NCBI GenBank assembly: GCA_964486295.1
Contig: CAZAMF010000002.1
Location: 62,001 to 126,000 of the forward strand
Direction: 5' to 3'
Source: CALBZG01 sp964486295
GTDB lineage: Bacteria > Bacillota > Clostridia > Peptostreptococcales > Anaerovoracaceae
DNA length: 64,000 bases
In this document: positions 17,671 to 27,546 of the stretch, one piece after another
Layout of the letters: each line of letters begins with the position of its first letter
How positions within the stretch are numbered: position 1 is the stretch's first letter
The notes under the pieces: generated by a model
Told to the model about the DNA's origin: nothing
The model's input: only the letters and a program-made list of their open reading frames with translations
Databases searched by the model: none
Translations under genes and position numbers: made by a program

Positions 17671-17693
17671 ATAGATAAGGAGCGCGCAAAGGT

Positions 17694-18923
17694 ATGAAGG
17701 TATTGGTATTAAGCGCATATTACACCCCTGAGATTACCGCAGGCATGTACTTGTTTACGAATCTATTCGAGGACATGACGAAGCAGGATTGGAACGTCGA
17801 ACTCTATTCTCCTTTGCCTACCCGTGGCGTGGATGATGCTACCCGGAAGGCGTATCAGGCTGTAGACCTTGAAACCCAGTATAACGGTAAATTGAAAATA
17901 CATCGTTTTTATATGCCACGGGAGGGGAAGAACGCAGTACTTCGCGCAGCTCGATATCTGCTGATCAACTTGGTCTTTTTATCGAAAGGTCTAAGTACTT
18001 CAGCAGATGTTCTCTTACTGGCAAGCACGCCGCCTACTCAAGGAGCGATAGGAGCCATACTCAAACGGTTAACGGGCATCCATTTTATATACAATCTTCA
18101 GGACATCTTCCCGGACTCCCTTGTAAGCACTGGCCTCGCTAAAAAGAATTCCGTTCTTTGGAAAATCGGAAGGAAGATTGAAGATTTCTCCTATAAAAAC
18201 GCTGACAAGATCATTGTGATTTCTGAGGACTTCAAAACGAACTTACTGGCAAAAGGTGTGCCAGAAGAGAAAATTGAAGTGATCTACAACTGGGTTGATG
18301 AAGAAGCCATCGTCCGTGTGGAGAAATGCCAAAATGATCTCTTTTCAAAATACGATCTGGATCAAAACAAATTTTACATCACTTATTGTGGTACAATAGG
18401 GCTTACACAAAATATCGAACTGCTGCTTGATGTGGCTGGAGAATTGGCGTTATACTCGGATATTATGTTCATACTGGTAGGAGATGGCGCTTATAAAGAG
18501 GAGGCTATGAAAACCGTGGCCTTGAAAAAAATACAAAATGTTAAGTTTCTGCCATTTCAGCCATACAGTGATATTTCAAAAGTGTTCAGCCTAGGAGATG
18601 TCGGGTTGGTTATATCAAAAGTCAATGTGGGTCAGAACTCAGTTCCAAGCAAGACATGGAGTATTATGTCGGCCGAGCAGCCTATACTCGCATCATTTGA
18701 TTTGAATAGTGAACTTTGTTCGATCATAAGAAAAGCTTATTGCGGGTTATGTGTGCCTGCCGGGAATAAAGAAAAGCTCACAGATGCTATCCTTTATTTC
18801 TATAGGAATCGCGGAGAGGCGATCCAACAGGGTAAGAATGGACGAAAATATATAATGGGCAACCTGACCAGGAGTCACGGCACTTCGAAATATATTGACA
18901 TTATCAAACAGTATGATAGCTAA
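17694..18923 (+). CDS. Glycosyltransferase, GT4 family (WbuB/WcaI-like)
   Basis: A 409-residue GT-B fold enzyme. The N-terminus VLVLSAYYTPEITAG and the central YNLQDIFPDSLVSTG segment are typical of the WbuB/WcaI branch of GT4; the C-terminal donor site includes TYCGTIGLTQNIELLL and PSKTWSIMSAEQP, equivalent to the usual EX7E region. It adds a sugar to the growing undecaprenyl-linked unit at the cytoplasmic face. AAGGAG precedes the ATG. Donor and linkage are unknown. Confidence 0.85.
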   Translation: MKVLVLSAYYTPEITAGMYLFTNLFEDMTKQDWNVELYSPLPTRGVDDATRKAYQAVDLETQYNGKLKIHRFYMPREGKNAVLRAARYLLINLVFLSKGLSTSADVLLLASTPPTQGAIGAILKRLTGIHFIYNLQDIFPDSLVSTGLAKKNSVLWKIGRKIEDFSYKNADKIIVISEDFKTNLLAKGVPEEKIEVIYNWVDEEAIVRVEKCQNDLFSKYDLDQNKFYITYCGTIGLTQNIELLLDVAGELALYSDIMFILVGDGAYKEEAMKTVALKKIQNVKFLPFQPYSDISKVFSLGDVGLVISKVNVGQNSVPSKTWSIMSAEQPILASFDLNSELCSIIRKAYCGLCVPAGNKEKLTDAILYFYRNRGEAIQQGKNGRKYIMGNLTRSHGTSKYIDIIKQYDS

Positions 18924-19012
18924 CGAATCGAATCGATGATTATACCTCTGATTGTATTGTTGCGGCTATCCTTCAACAGCACTCCAAAAGTTAGATGAAG
19001 GGAAAAACACCG

Positions 19013-20092
19013 ATGATGGATTCATCTTACGGAAGGTTGAAAATTTTATTGGTGACACCATTGCCACCGCCTGCAGGAGGCATCACAAGCTGGACAGAAC
19101 ACTATCTTGCTTCCGAAGAAGCTAAAGAAAACTCAATTGCTGTCGTTAACTGCGCAGTAACCGGCAATAGAGTGCAGCGGCCAATGGAGAGACGATTTAA
19201 GGATGAATTATTAAGAGCGATCAGAATCAAGAAAGAAATCAGCAATTTGCTGAAATCAGAAAAATTTGATGTCGTGCATTATAATTCCTCCTGCTCTTTA
19301 ATGGGAATGGTAAAGGATTATTTATGTCTCAGACAGGCAAAAGGTATGGCGAAAATCATAGTGCAATATCATTGCGATACCGCCAACATGGTTCATGGAA
19401 GATTATCGGAATTCATGTTCAAAGGATTGAGCCGGCTGGCTGATGAAATACTGTGTCTAAACGACCATTCGAAGCAACACATCCAGCGGATCGCTAAAAG
19501 AAAAAGCGTTGTGATTCCAAACTTTATTTCTTTAAAACCCGAATATCAGAAAAAATCATTATCGGATGAAATCAAAACCATCGTTTACGTCGGCCATGTC
19601 CTGGTGTCTAAGGGATATGTCGAAATAATAAAAGTAGCAAAAAAATATCCTGATATAAACTTCAAAATTATCGGAGCCCGTCGCGCCGACTATGAATATA
19701 CTGACTACCCGAATGTAGAATATCTTGGCGAAGTGTCTAAAGAGGTTGTATTTAGCCATCTGCAGACAGCAGATCTGTTCCTGTTTCCAAGCCATTCAGA
19801 AGGCTTCCCAATGGCAGTCCTCGAGGCAATGACATGTGGCCTCCCAATTATTGCTACGAAGGTGGGGGCTATACCCGATATGATAGAGGACAAGGGCGGG
19901 ATATTAATAGATATTGATGACCCGGAAGGAATAGTGAAAGCGATCGATGATTTACAGGGAATCGCGGTTAGGAGAAAAATGTCTGCGTGGAATATTGAAA
20001 AGGTAAGAAATTGCTACACTGTTGAGATTGTTATGAAAAAAATATTTCAAATTTACCGTAACCAAAATAAATCCAGATCATATGAAACATAG
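19013..20092 (+). CDS. Glycosyltransferase, GT4 family
   Basis: About 359 residues. The N-terminal LLVTPLPPPAGGITSW glycine-rich loop and the C-terminal LFPSHSEGFPMAVLEAMTCG segment (the EX7E donor motif, E-GFPMAVL-E) mark a retaining GT4 enzyme with two Rossmann-like domains. Role: extension of the exopolysaccharide repeat unit. An in-frame ATG at 18995 exists, but GAAGGGA lies 9-10 nt before the ATG at 19013, which is preferred. A 71-bp gap separates it from the previous glycosyltransferase, the largest gap so far in the operon. Confidence 0.85.
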   Translation: MMDSSYGRLKILLVTPLPPPAGGITSWTEHYLASEEAKENSIAVVNCAVTGNRVQRPMERRFKDELLRAIRIKKEISNLLKSEKFDVVHYNSSCSLMGMVKDYLCLRQAKGMAKIIVQYHCDTANMVHGRLSEFMFKGLSRLADEILCLNDHSKQHIQRIAKRKSVVIPNFISLKPEYQKKSLSDEIKTIVYVGHVLVSKGYVEIIKVAKKYPDINFKIIGARRADYEYTDYPNVEYLGEVSKEVVFSHLQTADLFLFPSHSEGFPMAVLEAMTCGLPIIATKVGAIPDMIEDKGGILIDIDDPEGIVKAIDDLQGIAVRRKMSAWNIEKVRNCYTVEIVMKKIFQIYRNQNKSRSYET

Positions 20093-20103
20093 CCGGCGGG
20101 GGG

Positions 20104-21018
20104 ATGAGGATGAATGATATTGAGATGATTTCCATCATTATACCAACTTATCAAAGGCCGCAATTTATCAAAAGGGCTATTGAGAGCTGTTTGTCGCAAA
20201 CTGGTGTGAAAATCGAAATCATTGTGGTCGATGATAATGGGCTTGATTCAAAAAAGCAAATTGAATTGAAAAACATGCTGTATGAATATATAAAGAGTGG
20301 TTCTGTCAAATATATTGCGCATCAAAAGAATATGATGGCTTCGGCGGCAAGGAATACCGGCGCCAGCAAGGCTACTGGAACGTATATCGCATTTTTGGAC
20401 GATGATGATTGGTTTGAAAACAATAAATTGCATATTCAACTTGAATACATGAAAGTAACCAACTCAGGTGCATGCCTTTGCGGCTTCAGAAGGATTTATG
20501 CAAATAAGCAGGTTGAAAGCGTGCCATTACTGGATGGGGACCTCAACTTCAGGTTGCTTTCCTTCAATGTTGACCACTGTGCCGGTAGTACTCTTCTTAT
20601 GAAAAAAGAAATCTTTGATAAAATCGGCGGATTTGATGAGTCATTTGTCAGACATCAGGATATTGAGTTTATATATCGTGTTTCAAAAGAAACGACAATA
20701 AGTGTGGCTCCACAAATTTTGGCTAATATATTCATGCATAAAGACAACACGATGAAAAAAGACGCAAACTATATCAGAGATAACAGGATGCATTTTGTCA
20801 AAACCTTTTGGGAAGAAATAAACTGTTTGGAAAAGCAGCAAAGAAATAGAACGCTGGATACACATTATATAGAAATAGCAAAAGCATTTATCAAGCAATA
20901 TTCTTTTTTTGAAGCGATTCGATGGATAATCAAAACATCAAACCCACTTCACAGCACCCGTAAAATCATACATGATACGAAGGTCCATTTTTCTGACAGA
21001 TGGGTAGCTAATTCTTAA
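20104..21018 (+). CDS. Glycosyltransferase, GT2 family
   Basis: A 304-residue GT-A fold enzyme: MISIIIPTYQRP at the start, then VVDDNG, SAARNTGASKATGTYIAFLDDDDW, whose DDD is the metal-binding DxD equivalent, and GGFDESFVRHQDIEF for the acceptor region. An inverting GT2 enzyme that should add one sugar of the repeat unit. A GGCGGGGGG site is directly before ATG 20104 and 6 nt before ATG 20110, so the true start may be two codons later. Confidence 0.87.
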   Translation: MRMNDIEMISIIIPTYQRPQFIKRAIESCLSQTGVKIEIIVVDDNGLDSKKQIELKNMLYEYIKSGSVKYIAHQKNMMASAARNTGASKATGTYIAFLDDDDWFENNKLHIQLEYMKVTNSGACLCGFRRIYANKQVESVPLLDGDLNFRLLSFNVDHCAGSTLLMKKEIFDKIGGFDESFVRHQDIEFIYRVSKETTISVAPQILANIFMHKDNTMKKDANYIRDNRMHFVKTFWEEINCLEKQQRNRTLDTHYIEIAKAFIKQYSFFEAIRWIIKTSNPLHSTRKIIHDTKVHFSDRWVANS

Positions 21019-21038
21019 CGATTTACCAGAGGAACGCT

Positions 21039-22481
21039 ATGGAATCAATGTCAATTAAGAAAGCGGCTATAATTTATGCAGCCGCAAAATATTCAACAGT
21101 TGTTACGAGCCTGATTTTTACTGCATTTCTTGCGCGTCTATTGAAGCCTGAGTACTATGGGATCGTTGCAGTAGTGTTTGTTTTTGTGACATTTTTCAGA
21201 GTCTTATCGGATATGGGTTTAGGATCGTCTGTGATACAAAACAAGGATCTCACTAAAGATGACATCTCCAGTATTTTTACTTTTTCGGTCTATGCATCCG
21301 TCGTACTAGCCATTCTTTTTTGTGTTTTGTCTATACCGATTTCAATTATTTATGAAGACGGGGTTTATATTTCAATTTGTTGCAGCCTGTCGGTCGTAGT
21401 CCTTCTTTCCACTTTGAACATAATACCAAGCGCCCTAATGATGAAAGATAAAAAGTTTCTTACAATCGGCATACGTATGATTGTGGTTAATGTTGTGTCC
21501 GGCATCGCAGCTGTTATATTAGCATTATACGGTGCTAAATATTATTCGCTGGTGATTCAGGTCATAATCGCTTCATTAATCTCATTTATTTGGAACTATA
21601 ACAGTACAAGACCAAAATTTATGTTGCGATTTGATAGGAACAGCCTCAATAAAATTAAATCGTACGGATCGTATCAATTCGCTTATAATATTTTGAACTA
21701 TTTTTCAAGGAATTTAGACTATCTGCTGATAGGCAAAGTAATAGGGACCTCGCAATTGGCCTATTATAGTCAGGCGTATTCCTTAATGATGTATCCGTTG
21801 ACTTATTTGACCTATGTTATCAATCCGGTTCTGCATCCTATTCTTTCAGAATATCAGGACAATAGGAACTATATTTACGAGCAATACATTAAAATTGTTA
21901 AGATCCTCTCATTGACAGGTGTGTTTATTACAGCTTTTTGTTTCAGCGCCAGCAGAGAAATTGTGCTGATAATATTTGGCAGCCAATGGTTAGGTTCAAT
22001 CAATTGCTTTAAGATATTATCGATATCTATATTATTTCAGATGACGACATCAAGCGCAGGCTCTATTTATCTTAGCGTGGGCAATACAAAACTAATGTTT
22101 AAGAGCGGGATGGTTTATACGGCATTGATGGTGACGGGGACCATTATGGGGGTAAGAACTGGGGATATCAATATTGTTGCACTATATGTTTCCGCCGTAT
22201 TAATACTGAGGTTTTTCATTGATTATTATTTTTTGATTAAATTATGCCTTGGCTATTCCGTGGCATCATTCTACAAACTGTTCATTCCGGATATATTCAT
22301 TTTGTTTGTCCTGCTTGCTGCCACAAAGTTCGCTGCAGTTTTCAGCCCAGGCAATTTGTTTTTATTGGCATTATTTAAACTAGGCATATCTTTCTCAGTC
22401 TTTATCGTTTTATTGTTGATAACGAAGCAATACAAATATTTCGCTGTCATATTGCCAAAAAAGAAAATCAAACAGTCTTAG
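21039..22481 (+). CDS. Polysaccharide flippase (Wzx-like)
   Basis: A 480-residue membrane protein with about 12-14 hydrophobic helices, of the MOP/PST polysaccharide exporter superfamily. The N-terminus (AAAKYSTVVTSLIFTAFLAR, then EYYGI) and VLSDMGLGSSVIQ are typical of the WzxC-type lipopolysaccharide/exopolysaccharide translocases. It would flip the undecaprenyl-linked repeat unit to the outer face for polymerisation by the product of 24647-25879. RBS AGAGGAAC precedes the ATG. Confidence 0.88.
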   Translation: MESMSIKKAAIIYAAAKYSTVVTSLIFTAFLARLLKPEYYGIVAVVFVFVTFFRVLSDMGLGSSVIQNKDLTKDDISSIFTFSVYASVVLAILFCVLSIPISIIYEDGVYISICCSLSVVVLLSTLNIIPSALMMKDKKFLTIGIRMIVVNVVSGIAAVILALYGAKYYSLVIQVIIASLISFIWNYNSTRPKFMLRFDRNSLNKIKSYGSYQFAYNILNYFSRNLDYLLIGKVIGTSQLAYYSQAYSLMMYPLTYLTYVINPVLHPILSEYQDNRNYIYEQYIKIVKILSLTGVFITAFCFSASREIVLIIFGSQWLGSINCFKILSISILFQMTTSSAGSIYLSVGNTKLMFKSGMVYTALMVTGTIMGVRTGDINIVALYVSAVLILRFFIDYYFLIKLCLGYSVASFYKLFIPDIFILFVLLAATKFAAVFSPGNLFLLALFKLGISFSVFIVLLLITKQYKYFAVILPKKKIKQS

Positions 22482-22526
22482 CTTAGAATATTAAATAGAA
22501 TTAAATTTGATTGACAAGGAGTAAAA

Positions 22527-23519
22527 ATGGAGAAGCCCTCTAAAAGAAAAATAATTTTCATCGCGATTTTCATTATAATTATATCAGGAAGCTGTCTTGT
22601 ATATGAACACTATCAATATATGATCCCCAAATGGTCAATAGGAATCTACGAAGGGAATACTATATTGGAATTAAAACCGGATCCGGACATCATAAACCCG
22701 GTACTGCAAGCGTCTGATATCGATGATGTGAATGCTAAGTTTGTTGCAGACCCTTTTCTCATCAGGGAGAATGGAAAATGGTTTATGTTCTTCGAAATTT
22801 ATGACCAAGATGAATCAAAGGGATTAATAGGCTTGGCCACAAGCGAAAATGGTGAAAAATGGGAATATCAAAAAGTTGTCTTAGAGGAAAACTATCATTT
22901 GTCATATCCTTATGTTTTTGAATGGAACGGTGATTATTATATGATACCGGAAAAAAGCGCCAGTGGTTCTATTAGTTTATATATGGCTAAAGCATTTCCA
23001 TATCAGTGGGAGCCGGTGAGCGATCTGATACATGGAAATTATGTTGATTCCTCCATAGTCGAATACGATAATCTTTGGTGGATTTTTACAACCGAAAAAG
23101 GCGGAGACAATTTGACTAATGGCAATTTGCACCTGTTCTATTCAGACAACCTATTCAGCGGATGGAAAGAGCACGCTGAGAGCCCTGTCATTGAAAACGG
23201 CTTAAGTTCAGCAAGACCGGGAGGGAGGATCCTTGTGGACGGAAATGGGATTATTAGATTCGGACAGGACAATTCCGAAACCTATGGTCGAAAAGTGCGT
23301 GCATTCAGAGTAGACGAAATATCAAAATCCGAATTTCAAGAAATGGAAATAGGTATTGTTGTAGAGGAGTCTCTTGAGGCTGATACTTGGAATGAGGACG
23401 GTATGCACACGGTAGATATACTCGAAGTAGAAGATGGTCACTATGTGGCGGCTGTCGACGGAGTAGATAATATTGAGCACAACGCTATAATGGATCGGTT
23501 CAAAGAAATCTTTTTTTAA
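22527..23519 (+). CDS. Membrane-anchored five-bladed beta-propeller protein (glucosamine inositolphosphorylceramide transferase N-domain type)
   Basis: A 330-residue protein. A signal-anchor (about residues 9-27) is followed by a beta-propeller with repeated W/F-rich blades (ADPFLIRENGKWFMFFE, YPYVFEWNGDYYMIPE, DSSIVEYDNLWWIFTTEKG), matching the glycoside-hydrolase-43-like domain found at the N-terminus of plant glucosamine inositolphosphorylceramide transferases and in bacterial exopolysaccharide clusters. Here it stands alone and outside the membrane, so it may modify, trim or bind the exported polymer (inference). AAGGAG precedes the ATG. It lies between flippase and a glycosyltransferase. 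Confidence 0.7.
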   Translation: MEKPSKRKIIFIAIFIIIISGSCLVYEHYQYMIPKWSIGIYEGNTILELKPDPDIINPVLQASDIDDVNAKFVADPFLIRENGKWFMFFEIYDQDESKGLIGLATSENGEKWEYQKVVLEENYHLSYPYVFEWNGDYYMIPEKSASGSISLYMAKAFPYQWEPVSDLIHGNYVDSSIVEYDNLWWIFTTEKGGDNLTNGNLHLFYSDNLFSGWKEHAESPVIENGLSSARPGGRILVDGNGIIRFGQDNSETYGRKVRAFRVDEISKSEFQEMEIGIVVEESLEADTWNEDGMHTVDILEVEDGHYVAAVDGVDNIEHNAIMDRFKEIFF

Positions 23520-23555
23520 GAATTAATCAGCAAATACATTAGGGAGTGAATTGCT

Positions 23556-24650
23556 TTGAAAAAAACCATTCTATTTATTTCTCGCGGGTTGGGGTATGGA
23601 GGAGCGCCAAAGATGCTTGCTGCCCTTGCAAATTACTTTGCAGAGCAGAATCATGCAGTATATCTTTATACCTATGAATACGATGCAGAGGAACAAGCTA
23701 TAGATGCAAGGATCAAGCATATTCTCTGCAAAACGCATTGCAAAGTACGGGGCGTCAGGCGATTCGTGCAAATCATCAACATAAGGGGTATCATAAGAGA
23801 AATACAACCTGATGTCGTGATATCATTTACTGACTATCCCAATCTGCTAACATTGCTTGCATCCATCGGAATAAATACTCCTGTAATTGTTTCAGAGAGA
23901 GGAAATCCCTATGCAAGAAGCAAAGACAGAGTATACAAATTTATCGCTTCGATGTATCAATTTTCCGAGGGCATAGTATTTCAAACGGAAGGAGCCAGAG
24001 ATTTCTTCAAAAAAACAATCAGGGATAAGAGCGTTATCATACCTAATCCTGTCATACTGAAAAATTTGCCTGACCGGTGGTCTGGTGAACGGAAAGATGA
24101 AATCGTAACAGCTGGCCGCTTTGAGCTTGTTACTAAAAGGCAGGATCTTATATTGCAAGCGATTAAAAAGGTCATAACTGTGCATCCTGATATAAAAATG
24201 GTGTTTTACGGTGACGGTGATGATAAGCTGAAAATTGAAAAAATGGTTTATGATCTGGGTTTGGCTCAGCATGTAATCTTAGCAGGTGTAACAAATAATA
24301 TATTTGAGTCAATAAGATATTCAAAATTATTTGTAATGGCCTCTGATTCAGAAGGGATTCCCAATGCTTTAATAGAAGCGATGTCAGTGGGAATGGCTTG
24401 CGTTTCAACAGACTGCAGTCCGGGGGGAGCAAGGCTGTTGATCGAAAATATGAAAAACGGTATGATCGTGCCACGCGGCGATGCGAATGTTTTGGCAGAT
24501 GCAATGATATTTTTGCTGGATGATGAAAAAAAACGCGAAGAATTCGGCATAGAAGCAATGAAAATCACTGAAAAATTTAAACCGGCAATTATTTATAAAA
24601 TGTGGGATTCATATATCGATGAAATAATAGCCAGGAGGAATTTAGTGTGA
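23556..24650 (+). CDS. Glycosyltransferase, GT4 family
   Basis: A 364-residue retaining GT-B enzyme. N-terminal SRGLGYGGAPKMLAALANYF holds the acceptor loop; VTAGRFELVTKRQDLILQA and MASDSEGIPNALIEAMSVG (EX7E motif) form the donor site. It resembles the GalNAc/GlcNAc alpha-transferases of capsule clusters, but the donor is not certain. Start is TTG at 23556 with GGGAGTG about 10 nt upstream; no ATG fits. The stop overlaps the GTG start of the polymerase gene. Confidence 0.87.
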   Translation: MKKTILFISRGLGYGGAPKMLAALANYFAEQNHAVYLYTYEYDAEEQAIDARIKHILCKTHCKVRGVRRFVQIINIRGIIREIQPDVVISFTDYPNLLTLLASIGINTPVIVSERGNPYARSKDRVYKFIASMYQFSEGIVFQTEGARDFFKKTIRDKSVIIPNPVILKNLPDRWSGERKDEIVTAGRFELVTKRQDLILQAIKKVITVHPDIKMVFYGDGDDKLKIEKMVYDLGLAQHVILAGVTNNIFESIRYSKLFVMASDSEGIPNALIEAMSVGMACVSTDCSPGGARLLIENMKNGMIVPRGDANVLADAMIFLLDDEKKREEFGIEAMKITEKFKPAIIYKMWDSYIDEIIARRNLV

Positions 24651-25879
24651 ATAAACAGAAAGATATAAATTATGTCAGTTCAAACAGAAGCATTTTAGGC
24701 TTTTGTGTGGTTTTCATTTACATTTTTAGCGTTTATATGGCGAATCTGCCGATTCTGCCATCAAAAATCAACACATTTTCTTTGTATGCAATGATTGGAT
24801 TCACCTTGTTAAAAATGATATCTGAACTGGAAAGGTTTAACATACGCTCTTATACTTACTGGTATTTTTCACTGATTCTGTTTGCTCTAATGACGCATTT
24901 TTATTCGACGGATCCTAGCGTTGTAATAGAGTCCGTATACAACTTGGCAACAATTATTGCCATTACTTTTGTTATTAATTATTATATAAATGAAAATGAA
25001 GATTTTCGCATCATCATCTGTTTTTTTGCTTTTTCAGGAGTTGTTTTATCCATATTCATGATTAAAATGGGCTTGTTAAATTATGATTTCCGGCAGGAAA
25101 ATGCCGTTTTAGGCAATGCCAATGCTTTTGCTTTGATCTTGACGATTTCTTTGATGTGTTTAATCTGGCTTATTTTCTACGGCAATATCAGGCTGATTTT
25201 ATTATATGTCGGTGGATCAAGTCTTATGTTATATTTACTATTACTGACAGGCGCGCGAAAATATATAATCATCAGCTTAATTTTTGTATATATCATAATT
25301 TTCCAGAAATATTATGAAAACTATAAGAAACAATTGATATTCGGTACCTTTCTGTTTTTACTCGCTATTACTTCTTTATTCTATATCATATTTGAGTACA
25401 AACCGATTTATGATATTATTGGCTTCCGATTTGAGGGGTTAATTAATGCTATAACGGGGCATGGGAAAATAGACCTGTCTACTTTAAGAAGAGAGCGCAT
25501 GATTGAATTCGGCTGGTCAGTTTTCAAGGAGAAACCACTACTGGGATATGGTCTTGACAATTTTAAAGTCTTATACTATATAAGTGGAGGATCTTACAAT
25601 TATGCCCATAACAATTATATAGAATTGCTTGTGGATTTTGGGATTCTGGGATTTTCATTATATTATGGATATATTCTTTATTTATTGTATCAATTGAAAA
25701 AGATCAAGCGTGACAGTTTGGGAATCAGAGATTTTCTAATAGCCACACTGATCGTCTTTCTCGTTAATGATTATGGCGCTGTAACATACAACCTTATCCA
25801 GATCCAATTGTTTTATGCTTTCGCAAGCAGCTACGTTTGGATCAAGAAAAGACAGGGGACTATTGAATATCGACCCTGA
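24647..25879 (+). CDS. O-antigen ligase/polymerase-type membrane protein (Wzy-like)
   Basis: A 410-residue membrane protein with about 11-12 hydrophobic helices. Near the C-terminus a large loop contains RRERMIEFGWSVFKEKPLLG and AHNNYIELLVDFG, the Wzy/WaaL signature (G.G.D.F....HN.y.e). It would polymerise flipped repeat units outside the membrane. GTG start overlaps the previous stop by 4 bp (GTGTGA) and AGGAGG lies upstream, giving translational coupling. Hydrophobic content is high and codon use AT-rich, as usual for Wzy genes. Confidence 0.85.
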   Translation: MNKQKDINYVSSNRSILGFCVVFIYIFSVYMANLPILPSKINTFSLYAMIGFTLLKMISELERFNIRSYTYWYFSLILFALMTHFYSTDPSVVIESVYNLATIIAITFVINYYINENEDFRIIICFFAFSGVVLSIFMIKMGLLNYDFRQENAVLGNANAFALILTISLMCLIWLIFYGNIRLILLYVGGSSLMLYLLLLTGARKYIIISLIFVYIIIFQKYYENYKKQLIFGTFLFLLAITSLFYIIFEYKPIYDIIGFRFEGLINAITGHGKIDLSTLRRERMIEFGWSVFKEKPLLGYGLDNFKVLYYISGGSYNYAHNNYIELLVDFGILGFSLYYGYILYLLYQLKKIKRDSLGIRDFLIATLIVFLVNDYGAVTYNLIQIQLFYAFASSYVWIKKRQGTIEYRP

Positions 25880-26006
25880 TACCTGTATTGGATGCAATTG
25901 ACGATGACGGATCGGCCCTATTAAATTGCAAATGGAAGCCTGGTGTATTATAATTACAATATTGATAGGTGCTAAGGAGCAGAACCAATAAGGAGAAAAA
26001 GAATAT

Positions 26007-26696
26007 ATGGAGAATCAGAATAGAAGAGACAACCATCTGAATCATATAATTGGAGTCGTAATAAAGCGACTATGGATCATTGTATTATGTGCTATCATAG
26101 GGACAGCCGGAGCTTTCCTTGCAAGCACTTATTTTATTGAAAAAGAATATACTTCTTCTGTGTCAATGTATGTAACTCCTGAAATGAAAAATCCAACCGC
26201 CGGTGAAGCGCTCAATTATTTGTATTATGCACAGCAGATTGTGGATACATATACACATATCTTACAGACAACTTCTTTTATGAGATCTGTAGCAGATACC
26301 AGTAATCTTGGATATACTGCGGAACAGCTTGGTAGAATGATCAAGGTTGAAGTTTTGGACGAAACAGAAATTATACGTATAAGTGTTACGTCCAATTCCC
26401 CGGAAGATTCCTACAGGTTAGCAAACACGGCGGCAGTGATGGCCCCTGAAAAAATCATGGAAATAAAGACAGCTAACTCCGTAAGCGTTGTTGACAAAGC
26501 TGTGATTCCTAAGAAGCCTAGTAGTCCTAATATATTGATGAATACTATTATTGGACTGGTACTGGGATTGGGGATTGGTTATTTCATTATAAATATATTA
26601 GAACTGTTCGATAACCGTATAAAAGATGAAGATGACTTTTTGAAAAATTATGACATTCCGATACTTGGAATAATACCGAAAATAAACGAAAACTAG
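26007..26696 (+). CDS. Chain-length determinant / kinase activator (CpsC/YveK, Wzz family)
   Basis: A 229-residue protein with two membrane helices, about residues 24-45 and 176-198, enclosing an extracytoplasmic domain with KEYTSSVSMYV after the first helix and PKKPSSPN just before the second, the Wzz proline motif. In Bacillota this protein is separate from its cytoplasmic tyrosine kinase and activates it; here the kinase follows 13 bp downstream. It controls polymer length and export. AAGGAG precedes the ATG. The 127-bp gap before it may hold a secondary promoter, but none is convincing. Confidence 0.88.
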   Translation: MENQNRRDNHLNHIIGVVIKRLWIIVLCAIIGTAGAFLASTYFIEKEYTSSVSMYVTPEMKNPTAGEALNYLYYAQQIVDTYTHILQTTSFMRSVADTSNLGYTAEQLGRMIKVEVLDETEIIRISVTSNSPEDSYRLANTAAVMAPEKIMEIKTANSVSVVDKAVIPKKPSSPNILMNTIIGLVLGLGIGYFIINILELFDNRIKDEDDFLKNYDIPILGIIPKINEN

Positions 26697-26709
26697 GAGG
26701 TCAAACCGG

Positions 26710-27492
26710 ATGGAAGGACAGTGCAATAATAGAACCAAACAGGATCCAAAATTGATTTCCAACTCAGATGAAGAGAATTTATTGAATCAGAATGAAAAGA
26801 TTCAAAATCCTTCAACCAAAGCATTAATGCTAAAAGAGAGTACGAAGTTCTACGTAAAAGAAGCCTACAAAACGCTGCGCGCGAATTTAACATTGACTTT
26901 AAAGAAAGAGGGCTGTAAGAAAATCATCATAACCAGTGCACTTCCAAATGAGGGCAAAACAACGAACTGTTGCAACATTGGTATTACGTTCGCCCAAATG
27001 AATTCCAAGGTGTTGATTATTGACTGTGATTTGAGAAAACCGTCCATACATAATAAGTTTTCGCTTTCGCAGGAACCGGGGATATCTGAGGTTCTTAAAG
27101 GTGACTCAACATTGGAGAATGCTATACAGACTACAGAATTTTCGAATCTGAAAGTATTATGCGCAGGAAAAATTCCGTCAAATCCGGTTGAACTCCTGGA
27201 TAGTCCTGAAATGGAAAAACTGATCAATGAGGCTTCAGAACAGTATGACTATATCCTTCTTGATATGCCTCCAGTGAATCTGCTGGCTGACGTCATTACA
27301 GTGAATGACTTGGTAGATGGAATTGTGTTGGTCATCAGGGAAGGTAGTACGAAACATTCCGAATTTCAAAGGGCCTTGGCGAGCTTGAATTTTGCCCGGG
27401 CAAAAATTCTGGGCATTATAATGAACGATGTGAATATTGATAGAATTTATGGATCGCAATATGCTCACAAAAAATATGGGAAATATTACTAA
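26710..27492 (+). CDS. CpsD/YwqD-type bacterial tyrosine kinase
   Basis: A 260-residue BY-kinase. Walker A is in SALPNEGKTT (about residue 77), Walker A' in LIIDCDLRKPS and Walker B in YILLDMPP. The C-terminus is a tyrosine cluster (five Tyr in the last 16 residues), the autophosphorylation tail that cycles with the CpsB phosphatase. It works with the membrane activator encoded immediately upstream to control exopolysaccharide polymerisation. An N-terminal extension of about 45 polar residues precedes the kinase core. AGGAGG (26695-26700) sets the ATG. Confidence 0.9.
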   Translation: MEGQCNNRTKQDPKLISNSDEENLLNQNEKIQNPSTKALMLKESTKFYVKEAYKTLRANLTLTLKKEGCKKIIITSALPNEGKTTNCCNIGITFAQMNSKVLIIDCDLRKPSIHNKFSLSQEPGISEVLKGDSTLENAIQTTEFSNLKVLCAGKIPSNPVELLDSPEMEKLINEASEQYDYILLDMPPVNLLADVITVNDLVDGIVLVIREGSTKHSEFQRALASLNFARAKILGIIMNDVNIDRIYGSQYAHKKYGKYY

Positions 27493-27546
27493 AGTCAGAG
27501 TGTTAAAACATATCTTTTGGAATATCGAACAGGAGCTGTATTAACA

